Shown here: piece by piece, positions 35,585 through 47,026 of the stretch
Layout of the letters: each line of letters opens with the position of its first letter
Numbering within the stretch: position 1 is the stretch's first letter
The notes under the pieces: generated by a model
Told to the model about the DNA's origin: nothing
Seen by the model: only the letters and a program-made list of their open reading frames with translations
Databases searched by the model: none
Translations under genes and position numbers: made by a program
From: Clostridiales bacterium
GTDB taxonomy: Bacteria; Bacillota; Clostridia; TANB77; CAG-508
Length of the DNA: 64,000 nucleotides
Assembly (NCBI GenBank): GCA_003525075.1
Contig: DQFO01000009.1
Location: 126,548-190,547, forward strand
Reading direction: 5' to 3'

Positions 35585-38500
35585 AATAAAACTTTATGAC
35601 ATAGCTAAAGAATTTGATATGTCTAGTAAAGATATATTAGCAATAGCTGTAAAATTAAATATAGATGCAAAAAGTCATTTAAGCTCAGTAAGTGATGAAG
35701 ATGCAGAAAGAATAAGAAAAGAAGCAAAAAATACAAATAAAACAAAACCAAATAATGTAAAAAAAGATAGTAAGAAAGTAGCAGATAACAAAGGAGCTAC
35801 ACCAGTAATAATAAGAAGAGAAGTAATTGTTGAAGATACAACAAAAAAATCAGCTGTACCAGAGAAAAAAGAAGAGAAAAAATCAAATAATGTTGGATTT
35901 GTAGAAAGAAAAAATAAAGATTTTAATATTGTTTATAGAAACAAACCATCTAAACCAATGACATTTGATGAACTATTTGGAAAGAAAAAAGAAGATAAAA
36001 AAGAAGAAAAAGTAGAAGAGAAAAAGGTAGAAGAACAACCAAAAGTTCAAGAACAGGTTAAAGAAAATTTGAAAATCGAAGAAAAAAAGGATGCTGAAAT
36101 GAAAGTAGAAACAGAAATAAAAAATACAAAACAAGAACAGGCTAAAAAGCTAGAAACTATTGAAGAAAAAGTAGAAAGAAAAGTTGAGAATAAAGAAGAA
36201 GTAAAAAGAGATAATAGAAACTTTGGAAATAATTCTTATAATAATAGAGAACAAGGCAATAGAAACTTTGGAAATAGAGATTTCAATAATAGAAATCAAT
36301 ATAATAATGATAGTAGAAATAATGATAGATTTGCCAATAAAAACAAATTTTATAATAATGATAGAAATCAAGACAGAAATAATAGAAATTTTGATAGAAA
36401 TGGAAACAAACCATTTGATAGAAATAATAATGGTCAAAGACCACAATATGATAAAAATAATAATGGTCAAAGATTTGGAAACAGAAATAATAATCAAAAT
36501 AATGGAAATAGATTTGATAATAGAAATCATCAAGGAAATAACAAATTTGATAATAATAACAAATTTGGAAATAATGGTAATAGAAGACCAATGGATGAAA
36601 AAAGTATAGAGAAAAACATTAAAGATATTATGGCTGTTGAAACAATTGAAAAAGAGCCAGCTAGAGAATACAATAAAGCAATAGACAAACAAAAAGAAAA
36701 TAATAGATTTAATGAAGTAAAAACAAATAAAAAATCAGGTAAATCTAGAAAAAATGGTCAAGATGGCGAAATTAATGAACATAAATTAAAAGGTTTAAAA
36801 AGAGCTGATAGCTTATCAAACATGTTTGAAGAATCTGATGGTGGAATGTTAGACTATTATGATTTAACAACACAAAGAGGCAAAAAAGGAAAGAAAAAAC
36901 AAACAAAAGAATTAGAAGGAAGAAATAAACAAAAAATATTTAAACTAGAAGAAATCACTATTCCAGAAAACATAACAGTAAAAGATTTTGCAGCAGAATT
37001 AAAGAAAACAACAGCAGAAGTTATAAAAAAATTGCTTGGATATGGAGTAATGGCTACAATAAACAATGAAATAGATTTTGATACAGCATCATTAATAGCA
37101 GATGAATTTGGTGTAAAAGTAAATAAGAAGGAAACTATAACAGAAGAAGATATCTTATTTGATGAGTCTGAGGATAAAGAAGAAGATTTAGTAACACGTC
37201 CACCAGTAGTTGTTGTAATGGGACACGTAGACCATGGAAAAACATCATTATTAGATGCAGTTAAGAAGACAAATGTTATAGAAGGAGAAGCTGGAGGAAT
37301 TACACAACATATAGGTGCATATAAAGTAAAAGTAAATGATAGAGAAATAACATTTTTAGATACACCAGGCCATGAAGCATTTACAGCAATGAGAGCAAGA
37401 GGTGCACAAATAACAGATATAGCAATATTAGTGGTTGCTGCAAATGATGGTGTAATGCCACAAACAGTAGAAGCTATAAATCATGCTAAATCAGCAGGAA
37501 TTCCAATAATTGTAGCAATAAACAAAATAGATTTACCAGATGCTAATATTGATAGAGTAAAACAAGAATTAATGGCATATGAATTAGTGCCAGAAGAATG
37601 GGGTGGAGATACAATATATGTTCCAATCTCAGCAAAAAATCATACAAACATTGATCAATTATTAGAAATGGTATTATTAGAAGCAGATGTATTAGACTTA
37701 AAAGCAAATCCAAACAAACAAGCAAAAGGTGTTGTAATAGAAGCAAGACTTGATAAGAATAAAGGTGCAATTGCTTCAATGCTTGTACAAAGAGGAACAC
37801 TTGATGTCGGAGATACAATTGTTGTAGGATCTTCAATTGGTAGAATAAGAAGTATGACAGATGAAAAAGGCAAAAAAGTAAAAAAAGCCGGACCATCTAC
37901 ACCAGTTGAAATAATGGGATTAACAGAAGTTCCACAAGCAGGAGATACATTCTATGAAGTAAAAGACGAGAAAACAGCAAAACATTTAATTGAAAAGAGA
38001 AAACGTCAAGAAAGAGAAAATGCAATAAATGCTGGAACAAAAGTAACATTAGATAATTTATTTAGCCAAATGGAAGAAGGAAATCTAAAAGTATTAAACT
38101 TAATTGTTAAAGCAGATGTTCAAGGATCTGTTGAAGCAATAAAACAATCTATGGAAAAATTATCAAATGAAGAAGTAAGAGTAAAAGTTATCCATGCAGC
38201 AGCAGGAGCTGTTACTGAAACAGATGTTACACTTGCAAAAGTATCTAATGCAATAATAATAGCATTTAATGTAAGACCAATGCCAACAGCAAAAGATATG
38301 GCAGAGAAAGAAGAAGTTGAAATAAAACAATATTCTATAATATATCAAGCAATAGATGATGTTCAAGCAGCAATGAAAGGAATGTTAGCACCAAAATATC
38401 AAGAAAAAGTTATAGGAAATGCTGAAATAAGACAAACATTTAAAATTTCAAATGTTGGTACAATTGGTGGAGCATATGTATTAGATGGAAAACTTGAAAG

Positions 38501-38693
38501 AAATGCAGGAGTAAGAGTATTAAGAGATAATGTTGTTATACATGAAGGAAAGCTTGCTTCACTTAAGAGATTTAAAGATGATGCAAAAGAAGTTTCTAAA
38601 GGATTTGAATGTGGTATTCAAATTGAGAAATTTAATGATATTAAAGAGGGAGACATTCTTGAAGCATACATTTTAGAAGAGATAAAAAGATAG
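35577..38693 (+). CDS. infB: Translation initiation factor IF-2
   Basis: A 1038-residue IF-2. IF2N-like motifs at the start ([19 protein letters not shown]) and before the G domain; GTPase motifs GHVDHGKTS (about 548), DTPGHE (about 595) and NKID (about 650); then the C-terminal fMet-tRNA-binding domains. Residues about 211-340 are an extraordinary asparagine/arginine-rich stretch ([17 protein letters not shown]) that makes the protein longer than most. Start taken as TTG at 35577, seven bases after GGGGGTG (35563-35569), overlapping the end of ylxR by 8 bases; an ATG at 35571 touches that site. Confidence 0.97.
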   Translation: MGKIKLYDIAKEFDMSSKDILAIAVKLNIDAKSHLSSVSDEDAERIRKEAKNTNKTKPNNVKKDSKKVADNKGATPVIIRREVIVEDTTKKSAVPEKKEEKKSNNVGFVERKNKDFNIVYRNKPSKPMTFDELFGKKKEDKKEEKVEEKKVEEQPKVQEQVKENLKIEEKKDAEMKVETEIKNTKQEQAKKLETIEEKVERKVENKEEVKRDNRNFGNNSYNNREQGNRNFGNRDFNNRNQYNNDSRNNDRFANKNKFYNNDRNQDRNNRNFDRNGNKPFDRNNNGQRPQYDKNNNGQRFGNRNNNQNNGNRFDNRNHQGNNKFDNNNKFGNNGNRRPMDEKSIEKNIKDIMAVETIEKEPAREYNKAIDKQKENNRFNEVKTNKKSGKSRKNGQDGEINEHKLKGLKRADSLSNMFEESDGGMLDYYDLTTQRGKKGKKKQTKELEGRNKQKIFKLEEITIPENITVKDFAAELKKTTAEVIKKLLGYGVMATINNEIDFDTASLIADEFGVKVNKKETITEEDILFDESEDKEEDLVTRPPVVVVMGHVDHGKTSLLDAVKKTNVIEGEAGGITQHIGAYKVKVNDREITFLDTPGHEAFTAMRARGAQITDIAILVVAANDGVMPQTVEAINHAKSAGIPIIVAINKIDLPDANIDRVKQELMAYELVPEEWGGDTIYVPISAKNHTNIDQLLEMVLLEADVLDLKANPNKQAKGVVIEARLDKNKGAIASMLVQRGTLDVGDTIVVGSSIGRIRSMTDEKGKKVKKAGPSTPVEIMGLTEVPQAGDTFYEVKDEKTAKHLIEKRKRQERENAINAGTKVTLDNLFSQMEEGNLKVLNLIVKADVQGSVEAIKQSMEKLSNEEVRVKVIHAAAGAVTETDVTLAKVSNAIIIAFNVRPMPTAKDMAEKEEVEIKQYSIIYQAIDDVQAAMKGMLAPKYQEKVIGNAEIRQTFKISNVGTIGGAYVLDGKLERNAGVRVLRDNVVIHEGKLASLKRFKDDAKEVSKGFECGIQIEKFNDIKEGDILEAYILEEIKR

Positions 38694-38731
38694 GATTTAA
38701 AAGTTAATATAACTTTTGAAAGGAGAGCAAA

Positions 38732-39088
38732 ATGCCAAAGAATAATAATAGACAAGGAAGAATTGACGAAGAATTTAGAAAAGAATTAAGTCAATTAATA
38801 AGCTTTGAACTAAAAGAACCTAGTGTTACTGGAATGGTTAGTGTAACAAAAGTTAAAGTAACACCAGATTTGAAATATGCTAAAGTTTCTGTAAGTATTT
38901 TAAATTCAAAAAATATAAAAGAAACACTTGCAGGATTAAAAAAATCATCAGGATTTTTAAGATCAGAACTTGCAAAAAGAATTAATTTAAGAAATACTCC
39001 AGAATTAGTGTTTGAATTAGATGAATCACTAGAATATGGAGCAAGAATTGATAAGATTATAAATGATTTGAAAAAAGATAATAAATAA
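38732..39088 (+). CDS. rbfA: 30S ribosome-binding factor RbfA
   Basis: A 118-residue RbfA with one KH-like domain: RIDEEFRKELSQLISFELKE, VTKVKVTPDLKYAKVSVSIL and SGFLRSELAKRINLRNTPEL. It binds the 5' end of 16S rRNA in late 30S assembly. Follows infB as usual; ribosome site AAAGGAG. Confidence 0.96.
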   Translation: MPKNNNRQGRIDEEFRKELSQLISFELKEPSVTGMVSVTKVKVTPDLKYAKVSVSILNSKNIKETLAGLKKSSGFLRSELAKRINLRNTPELVFELDESLEYGARIDKIINDLKKDNK

Positions 39089-39089
39089 A

Positions 39090-39119
39090 AGTTGGAAAAA
39101 ATTGTAATTATTTTCTAAC
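39090..39119 (+). repeat. Dispersed hairpin, copy 1 (before nrnA)
   Basis: GTTGGAAAA (39091-39099) pairs with TTTTCTAAC (39111-39119, one G-T). It belongs to the same family as the hairpins before mutS (52595), spoIIAA (58766) and spoIID (60431). Always starts with AGTTG or GGTTG and ends with AAC-T or similar, and is followed by a ribosome site. Confidence 0.55.
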
Positions 39120-39135
39120 AAAAGGAGAAAAGAAA

Positions 39136-40092
39136 ATGACTCTAGACAACATATTAGAAGAAATAAAAAAAGCAGAAACAATAGTAGTATTATGTCATGA
39201 ATCACCAGATGGAGATGCTGTAGCCAGCTCTCTATCTGTAATGCATGCAGTAGCAAAATTAGGAAAAGAAGCAGATGTTATAATACCAGAATATTCAAAA
39301 GTATTTGATTTTTTACCAGGAGCAGATAAAATATTACAAAAAGGAAGAACAAATAAATATGATTTGGCAATATCTGTGGATTGTTCAGATTTAAAAAGAC
39401 TTGTTGGAGGAAAAGAATATTTTGAAACAGCAAAAAGAACAATAGAAATAGACCATCATTCTGTAAATTCAATGTTTGCAGACTTTAACTATGTAGATCC
39501 TGTAGCACCAGCTTGTTGTCAAGTATTAATAGGAATGTTTGAATATTTTGGAATAGATATAGACAAAGAACTAGGAACATGTTTATTAACAGGAATTATT
39601 ACAGATACAGGTGGATTTCAATATTCATCAGTTACATCAGACACATTTGAATTTGCAGCACAACTTTTAAGAAAAGGTGTAAATATTTCAAAAATCTGTC
39701 AAGAAGTATTAAGAACTAAAACAAAAGCTCATTGCCAACTTGAAAAATTAATATATGAAAGATTAGAATTTATTGAAAATGGAAAAATTGCAATTACATA
39801 TTTAACTTTAAAGGATTATGCAGAATATAGTAACGATATGGGTGATGATGAAGGTTTAGTAGAATCAATTAGAGATATTGAAGGTGTAGAAGTAGCTGTT
39901 TTATTAAAAGAAAAAGAAAATGGTGGATTTAAAATATCTATGCGTTCAAAAGATAATGTAAATGTATCAGATATTTGTTTATTACTTGGAGGTGGAGGAC
40001 ACCCAAGAGCAGCTGGATGTTTTATAACAGGAGATGTATCACAAGCAAAAACAAAAGTAATAAATACAATAAAACAACAAATAAATAAATAA
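39136..40092 (+). CDS. nrnA: Oligoribonuclease/pAp phosphatase NrnA
   Basis: A 318-residue DHH-DHHA1 protein: CHESPDGDAVASS with Asp25 and Asp27, EIDHHSVN (about residue 108), and the C-terminal GGGGHPRAAGC. These are the signatures of NrnA, which degrades short RNA oligomers and 3'-phosphoadenosine 5'-phosphate. Located between rbfA and truB, the typical place. Ribosome site AAAGGAG. Confidence 0.93.
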   Translation: MTLDNILEEIKKAETIVVLCHESPDGDAVASSLSVMHAVAKLGKEADVIIPEYSKVFDFLPGADKILQKGRTNKYDLAISVDCSDLKRLVGGKEYFETAKRTIEIDHHSVNSMFADFNYVDPVAPACCQVLIGMFEYFGIDIDKELGTCLLTGIITDTGGFQYSSVTSDTFEFAAQLLRKGVNISKICQEVLRTKTKAHCQLEKLIYERLEFIENGKIAITYLTLKDYAEYSNDMGDDEGLVESIRDIEGVEVAVLLKEKENGGFKISMRSKDNVNVSDICLLLGGGGHPRAAGCFITGDVSQAKTKVINTIKQQINK

Positions 40093-40105
40093 TGAGGAAA
40101 AAATA

Positions 40106-42534
<2,429 letters not shown>

Positions 42535-42593
42535 AAGCTGAATGGAGGTTTTGCACATAATTAAGACCTCTAAATTCAATAAAAGGTGGAGTA

Positions 42594-43502
42594 ATGGATT
42601 TGATATCAATAAGAAGAACATATAATAATAGGAGAAACTTAATTTTTATAGTTTGTATTTTACTAATATGTGTTACATTAATAATTACAACAATAGAAGT
42701 TGTAAATAATAGACGTGCTAAAAAACTATATTTATCTTATTTGGAACAAGTTCAAAATGCTGAAAATGAAGCAAAAGAACAGGAAAGAATAGCAGAAGAA
42801 CAAAAAGCAAAGGAAGAGGAAGAAAGAAGAAAAAAATCACCTCAACTTACAGAAGAAGGAAAAACTAATATGGCAAATATATATAAATCAGATACAAAAA
42901 GAGTTTTTTTGACATTTGATGATGGTCCATCTTCAAATGTAACACCAATGGTATTAGATACTTTAAAAGCTGAGAATATAAAAGCCACATTCTTTCTGCT
43001 TGGAAGTAGAGTAGAACTTAATCCAGAAATAGTAAAAAGAGAGTTTGATGAAGGACATTATTTAGCAAGTCATGGATATTCACATGTTTATTCACAAATA
43101 TATGCCTCTCCTCAAAGTGTTTTAGATGAATATAATAATTGTATAACAGCAATTAGAAATGCAATTGGAATGCCAGATTATAATCCTCATTTATTTAGAT
43201 TTCCTGGTGGATATTGGGGAGGAAAATATGCAAGTATAAAAACAGATGCATTAACATTGCTTAATGAAAATAATATAGCACATATTGATTGGAATGCTTT
43301 AACTTCTGATGCGGCAGGGGCTAAAACGACTGAAGAATTTATAGCAGAATTAGATAAAACAGTTCCAAAACATAATAGTGTTGTTGTTCTTATGCATGAT
43401 GCTGGTGGAAAAAAGGCTACAGCAGAAGCATTACCTACTATAATTTCTTATTTTAGAAATCAAGGATTTGAATTTGATAATTTTTATAGTATTATAAAAT
43501 AA
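42594..43502 (+). CDS. Membrane-anchored polysaccharide deacetylase (NodB family)
   Basis: A 302-residue protein with one N-terminal membrane segment (16-36), a charged coiled linker (about 45-85) and a NodB domain: metal-site FLTFDDGPS (about 105), SHGYSH, RFPGG and the closing VVVLMHDAGGKK. Extracytoplasmic peptidoglycan or chitooligosaccharide deacetylase; PdaA-type muramic-lactam enzymes are one possibility in a spore former, but the substrate cannot be told. Ribosome site AGGTGGAG. Confidence 0.9.
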   Translation: MDLISIRRTYNNRRNLIFIVCILLICVTLIITTIEVVNNRRAKKLYLSYLEQVQNAENEAKEQERIAEEQKAKEEEERRKKSPQLTEEGKTNMANIYKSDTKRVFLTFDDGPSSNVTPMVLDTLKAENIKATFFLLGSRVELNPEIVKREFDEGHYLASHGYSHVYSQIYASPQSVLDEYNNCITAIRNAIGMPDYNPHLFRFPGGYWGGKYASIKTDALTLLNENNIAHIDWNALTSDAAGAKTTEEFIAELDKTVPKHNSVVVLMHDAGGKKATAEALPTIISYFRNQGFEFDNFYSIIK

Positions 43503-43546
43503 AGAATAAAGAGACATAGTATTCCTTTGTTCTTGCCAGATTATAT

Positions 43547-43585
43547 AAAAAGCAGTGAAGATGAAGATTTTTACTGCTTTTTATT
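43547..43585 (+). terminator. Terminator after the deacetylase gene
   Basis: AAAAAGCAGT (43547-43556) pairs perfectly with ACTGCTTTTT (43573-43582), the 3' arm doubling as the T-run. Confidence 0.8.
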
Positions 43586-43612
43586 GACATTAACATAAAA
43601 TGATAGTATAAT
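43584..43612 (+). promoter_or_regulatory. Consensus sigma-A promoter of the 43766 gene
   Basis: TTGACA (43584-43589), 17 bases, TATAAT (43607-43612): full consensus. Start point about 43619. Confidence 0.9.
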
Positions 43613-43629
43613 AGCGAAGAATTTATTTT

Positions 43630-43660
43630 TTATGTCAATAGCATATTGCAATTGACATAA
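43630..43660 (+). promoter_or_regulatory. 10-bp palindrome in the leader, operator or hairpin
   Basis: TTATGTCAAT (43630-43639) and ATTGACATAA (43651-43660) are perfect inverted repeats with an 11-base centre. They lie 11-41 bases after the predicted start point. They could be a repressor site in DNA or a protective hairpin in RNA. Confidence 0.7.
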
Positions 43661-43765
43661 GAGTAAATACATTATTAAGAAAGGAGAAAGATTATTTTTT
43701 AGTAGGAGGCTAGTATAACAACATAACATGCAAGAGGCAATTTATTAACAACGGAGGAATTTATA

Positions 43766-45175
43766 ATGAAAGGCGAATTATTGGAATTGATCCCCCAAAA
43801 GTATTTGTGCCCTAAATGTGGAAAATGGCATAAATATACTTGGGATCAAAATCTGGGTTATTATGATTCATCGGATTATGCAATTGAAATGCATTGTCCT
43901 AACAGTTTTGGTATTATTGAGGTTTATTTTGCTAATGATAGATGCTATTGGAATGAAGGTGATCAGTGTTATTGGTGTAAGATTAGTGAATTTTCCGAAA
44001 TTGGTGAATCTCGGGTGCAAATGATTGATTCTAAAAATAATTTTAGATTGGGATTTGAGTTTAAGCCTGAAGAATATGCACAGGTTTATGCTGCTGAAAT
44101 TCTTGAAGAAGCAAATCGTAAAGAAGAGGCATTGCATGAACGTGAAAAAGAATTGACTTTAAGAGAAAAAAAGCTCGAAGAGAGCGAAACAGCTTTGCAG
44201 GCAAAAGAAGTTGCTCTGCAGACTAAAGTTGCAAAAAAAGAGGAGGCAAATGTTATGGCCAAGGTTACTAGTTTTAAGAAGCAGATTTATGAGCATTCTC
44301 CGAAAGAAAATGTTGAACTTATTAAGGAATTCCTTGAAAAGTATAAGGGGACTTTGAAATGGCTAGTACCTGTGGTAAGCATTTATGGTGCATATCGGGT
44401 TCTGAATGCCAAAGACGCTAAACTGAATGTGAGCAATCTGAATAAGAATTGCAAAAAGGAACTTGGATTTGAGTTTGATATTCTGAAGGATAAAAAAGCT
44501 CTGAAAGAATTGGTTGCATTTGGTGGTGTTGTATCTGGTGCATATGCACTGACAAGGGTTTTTGATTCCACCGATAAGCCTGAAGAACTTTCTGTTGAAG
44601 AAATCGAAGGAAAGATGGATTCTGTGGAAGAGGCACATCAGAAATTTGCATGGATTCAGCCTAAGGCCGAAAAACTTATGCCTGTTGCAGCATCTGTGTT
44701 GGTAGTGTGTGTGCTTACCCAGAAACCTCAGTGGTATGAAAAAGTAAAGGATAAAGTAGTTGCTATTACTGGTGATGCATCTGCTAAGGCAGGTGTCTAT
44801 ATCGAAATGGCAAAATTGTTTATTGCAAGTAAGCTTAACATCGATTTGGATGATGAAGCCCAGGCTAAAAAGTTTAAGACTTTTGCACTTCTTGCAGCAA
44901 TTATTGGTCTTTGTGCATTCCTTTATGGAAAGGGTGTCTTTAATACGGAGGAAGACCAATCCTTTATGGAAAAGAATCCTCAGCTGAAGGCATTTATTGA
45001 ACAGGCGAAGGAAATTATGGAGAAAATTCTGCCCACTGCTTTCTCTGCAGTTACCACCTACATGGTGACCAAGCATATTATTGATGCAAATGATGAAGAA
45101 AGTAATCTGGAAGCAGAAAAGAAAAATGCAGTTGATACTGATTTCAATGAGGTGAAGGAAGAAACTGCAGAGTAA
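43766..45175 (+). CDS. Orphan: zinc-finger-like N-terminus, coiled coil and membrane-like segments
   Basis: A 469-residue protein of foreign composition. Residues 15-71 hold six cysteines (CPKCGKWHKY at 15, then C44, C60, C68, C71), probably one or two zinc sites. Residues 103-165 form a strongly charged coiled coil (EEANRKEEALHEREKELTLR). Several hydrophobic stretches follow (about 198-212, 250-264, 303-317, 373-390, 422-437), each short and separated by soluble segments, and the tail is acidic. I do not recognise a family. Hydrophobic helices are short for transmembrane spans, so a pore-like or membrane-associated protein is possible. Ribosome site CGGAGG, own promoter and terminator. Confidence 0.6.
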   Translation: MKGELLELIPQKYLCPKCGKWHKYTWDQNLGYYDSSDYAIEMHCPNSFGIIEVYFANDRCYWNEGDQCYWCKISEFSEIGESRVQMIDSKNNFRLGFEFKPEEYAQVYAAEILEEANRKEEALHEREKELTLREKKLEESETALQAKEVALQTKVAKKEEANVMAKVTSFKKQIYEHSPKENVELIKEFLEKYKGTLKWLVPVVSIYGAYRVLNAKDAKLNVSNLNKNCKKELGFEFDILKDKKALKELVAFGGVVSGAYALTRVFDSTDKPEELSVEEIEGKMDSVEEAHQKFAWIQPKAEKLMPVAASVLVVCVLTQKPQWYEKVKDKVVAITGDASAKAGVYIEMAKLFIASKLNIDLDDEAQAKKFKTFALLAAIIGLCAFLYGKGVFNTEEDQSFMEKNPQLKAFIEQAKEIMEKILPTAFSAVTTYMVTKHIIDANDEESNLEAEKKNAVDTDFNEVKEETAE

Positions 45176-45212
45176 AACAAAAAATAATAAAATAACTTAA
45201 TAGTGTATTTTG

Positions 45213-45240
45213 CCCTCCAAGAGGATATCTTGGAGGGTAT
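45213..45240 (+). terminator. Terminator of the 43766 gene
   Basis: CCCTCCAAGA (45213-45222) pairs perfectly with TCTTGGAGGG (45228-45237). The following T-content is modest (TATTTATATTT). Confidence 0.8.
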
Positions 45241-45258
45241 TTATATTTGATATCAAGC

Positions 45259-45287
45259 TTGACTAATTAACATAAATATAGTATACT
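45259..45287 (+). promoter_or_regulatory. Sigma-A promoter of the 45403 gene
   Basis: TTGACT (45259-45264), 17 bases, TATACT (45282-45287). Start point about 45294. Confidence 0.75.
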
Positions 45288-45333
45288 GTATATTGAGAAA
45301 GTTTTGATATATCCCATATTTTAGCAGTTTTAG

Positions 45334-45365
45334 AATACCGAAGTTGCACATTTGGTATTTTTTAC
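45334..45365 (+). terminator. Intrinsic terminator inside the leader of the 45403 gene
   Basis: AATACCGAA (45334-45342) pairs with TTTGGTATT (45351-45359), one G-T, then TTTTTA. It lies about 40 bases after the start point and 40 bases before the ribosome site, the position of a transcription attenuator. Confidence 0.65.
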
Positions 45366-45402
45366 ATAAAAAAAGAAAAAATTTTCAGGGAGGAATATTC
45401 AA

Positions 45403-46065
45403 ATGAAAAATTATGAAAGGTTTATTTTTGTAGCTTTCATAGCAATGACTATTTTTGTTGAAGCACTGATTGTTTCTGCTCCATCAGATGTTTCTACAAG
45501 TGAAAGTGAAATTGATAGTAGTTCATATGTAATTCAAGAGTTAAATTCTCAAGAGGAAGCATCAGAAAAAAGAAAAGAAAACTTTGAAAAAGTGCTCAAA
45601 GAGGCAGGATTAAAAGAGGATTATGATTGGTATATTGAGAATGACATAGAAGAATTTATAGAAGGACAATGGGATGGAGACGATAAGAAAGACGACTTTT
45701 ACGGCAAGAGATATATTATTGGTAGAATGTATTATATTTTTAGGTCGCGGACTGGATTAGATGGAATGCATCATGCAGAAGTATATGAGTGTAATATAGA
45801 CTATTCTGGGCATTTGGAAATAAATGGATATTCAGATGAATATACATTTGCAGTTAGTAAGAGAAATAATATAATTTATTCATGGCAATATTTTGAATGT
45901 TTAGACCAGTGGAAAATTCCTAATAATGAAACTATTGTTTATTATAGTCCATATAATAAACGTTTTGCAGATGATTTGCGTGGATTTTGCGAGACTAATG
46001 ATGCAGATGGCGTTAAACACTTGTATAGTTTTCTGGCAAATGGAGAGATGCATAAAGAATATTAA
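45403..46065 (+). CDS. Orphan secreted or membrane-anchored protein
   Basis: A 220-residue protein. Residues 7-25 are hydrophobic after a basic start (signal peptide or anchor, with a possible cleavage near VSA), followed by a serine/glutamate-rich linker (26-60) and a tyrosine/aspartate-rich domain (about 80-220) with YDWYIENDIEEFIEGQWDG and YWYFDCL-like aromatic patches. Two cysteine pairs are possible. Family unknown to me. Ribosome site AGGGAGG. Preceded by the leader terminator and its own promoter. Confidence 0.55.
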   Translation: MKNYERFIFVAFIAMTIFVEALIVSAPSDVSTSESEIDSSSYVIQELNSQEEASEKRKENFEKVLKEAGLKEDYDWYIENDIEEFIEGQWDGDDKKDDFYGKRYIIGRMYYIFRSRTGLDGMHHAEVYECNIDYSGHLEINGYSDEYTFAVSKRNNIIYSWQYFECLDQWKIPNNETIVYYSPYNKRFADDLRGFCETNDADGVKHLYSFLANGEMHKEY

Positions 46066-46071
46066 CTTTTT

Positions 46072-46097
46072 GCAAACAAGTGCAATTGTTTGCTTTA
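46072..46097 (+). terminator. Terminator of the 45403 gene
   Basis: GCAAACAA (46072-46079) pairs perfectly with TTGTTTGC (46086-46093), then TTTATAA. Confidence 0.75.
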
Positions 46098-46100
46098 TAA

Positions 46101-46128
46101 AAGGGAAGGGGTATAAAGCTCCTTCCTT
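46101..46128 (-). terminator. Terminator of the Crp/Fnr regulator
   Basis: AAGGGAAGG and CCTTCCTT (46101-46128) form a stem with one bulge. On the minus strand it is followed by TTTTATAAAG just past the regulator's stop. Confidence 0.7.
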
Positions 46129-46129
46129 A

Positions 46130-46759
46130 TTAATATAATAATGTAATTTTAGAACCATTTTTCTCAACAAAACCTTCATCAATTAAAAGTTTAAGTTCCC
46201 TCATCATAGCACTTCTATCAACACTAAGAAAATCTGCTAAATCAGTGTAATTATATGGTAGAGTAAAAGTTTTTCTCATAGAACTTTTTGATAATATATC
46301 AAAATAAGAAAGCAATTTATCACGAGTATTTCTTTTGGTCAAAAGTTCAACACGTAAATTTAATCTAATAATTTCATCTAAAAATAATTCACTCAAATTA
46401 TTAATTAATTCTCTATGAAAAGAACAATTGCATTCACATTTTGCAAATAAAGTATCATAAGTAAAATATAATATTTCAGAATTTTTTTTAGCAACAGCAA
46501 AAAGTTCATTATTAGTATTTGCTGGATAAAAAACTTCACCAAAAACATCATTTTCGTTAAAACGTCCAATTATAGTTTTATTTCCATTAACATCATATCT
46601 GATTAAATCAACTTCTCCACTAATTATTATACATATTTGATTACGTTTTTCAATATATGAAGTAACAGTTTCACCTTTACTTATTTTTTTTATTTGAATC
46701 TTATTACAATTTTCTCGAAAATTTTTTATAAAAATTTTTTTATCGAAATTAGTATCCAT
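46130..46759 (-). CDS. Crp/Fnr-family transcription regulator
   Basis: A 209-residue regulator: cyclic-nucleotide-binding-type beta roll (about 25-130, including IIISGEVDLIRYDVNG and FNENDVFGEVFYPA) and a C-terminal winged helix (TDLADFLSVDRSAMMRELK). A CECNC motif in the middle (FAKCECNCSFHRELINN) could sense redox or bind metal. Start at the ATG at 46759 after AGGAG; a longer ORF from 46816 has no site. Divergent from nrdD; the palindrome upstream of nrdD is placed for class II activation by a protein of this kind (inference). Confidence 0.88.
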   Translation of the reverse strand: MDTNFDKKIFIKNFRENCNKIQIKKISKGETVTSYIEKRNQICIIISGEVDLIRYDVNGNKTIIGRFNENDVFGEVFYPANTNNELFAVAKKNSEILYFTYDTLFAKCECNCSFHRELINNLSELFLDEIIRLNLRVELLTKRNTRDKLLSYFDILSKSSMRKTFTLPYNYTDLADFLSVDRSAMMRELKLLIDEGFVEKNGSKITLLY

Positions 46760-46867
46760 AACATTACTCCTAAAATTAGCTTTCGCCGAAATATCAAATC
46801 TTTCAAAATTCGACATAAAAATTATACATCAAATTATGAAAAAACTAAAAAGATTATATTATATTTT

Positions 46868-46883
46868 TGTTGCTTTTGCAACA
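46868..46883 (+). promoter_or_regulatory. Candidate Crp/Fnr operator before nrdD
   Basis: TGTTGC-TTTT-GCAACA (46868-46883), a perfect 6-4-6 palindrome. Its centre (46875.5) lies about 40.5 bases before the likely nrdD start point (about 46916, from TATAAT at 46904-46909). The -35 position is a poor match (ACAGAT), so the promoter probably needs an activator. Confidence 0.6.
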
Positions 46884-46903
46884 GATTTTTATAAAATTAA
46901 ATG

Positions 46904-46909
46904 TATAAT
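46904..46909 (+). promoter_or_regulatory. -10 box of the nrdD promoter
   Basis: TATAAT at 46904-46909 with no recognisable -35 box; the palindrome at 46868-46883 overlaps the expected -35 position. The leader then contains TACTTG/CAAGTA around an A-rich loop (about 46917-46938). Confidence 0.6.
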
Positions 46910-47026
46910 TAGTTTGTACTTGAAGAAAAAACAAGTATAAAAATACTTACAAATAAAAACAAAAATTAATTAAAAATCTAGGATTTTGTAGTGTTTGCAT
47001 ATTTATGGGGAAGGAAGTAAACAAAG

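Noticed and set aside
36150..36692. Minus-strand and alternate-frame ORFs inside the infB Asn/Arg-rich region
   Set aside because: Isoleucine- or tyrosine-rich low-complexity readings of the repeat region; the infB frame is continuous and has the GTPase domain.
44363..45076. 237-residue minus-strand ORF inside the 43766 gene
   Set aside because: Runs antisense within a gene that has promoter, ribosome site and terminator; no own signals, and cysteine/histidine content is what the complement of this codon use gives.
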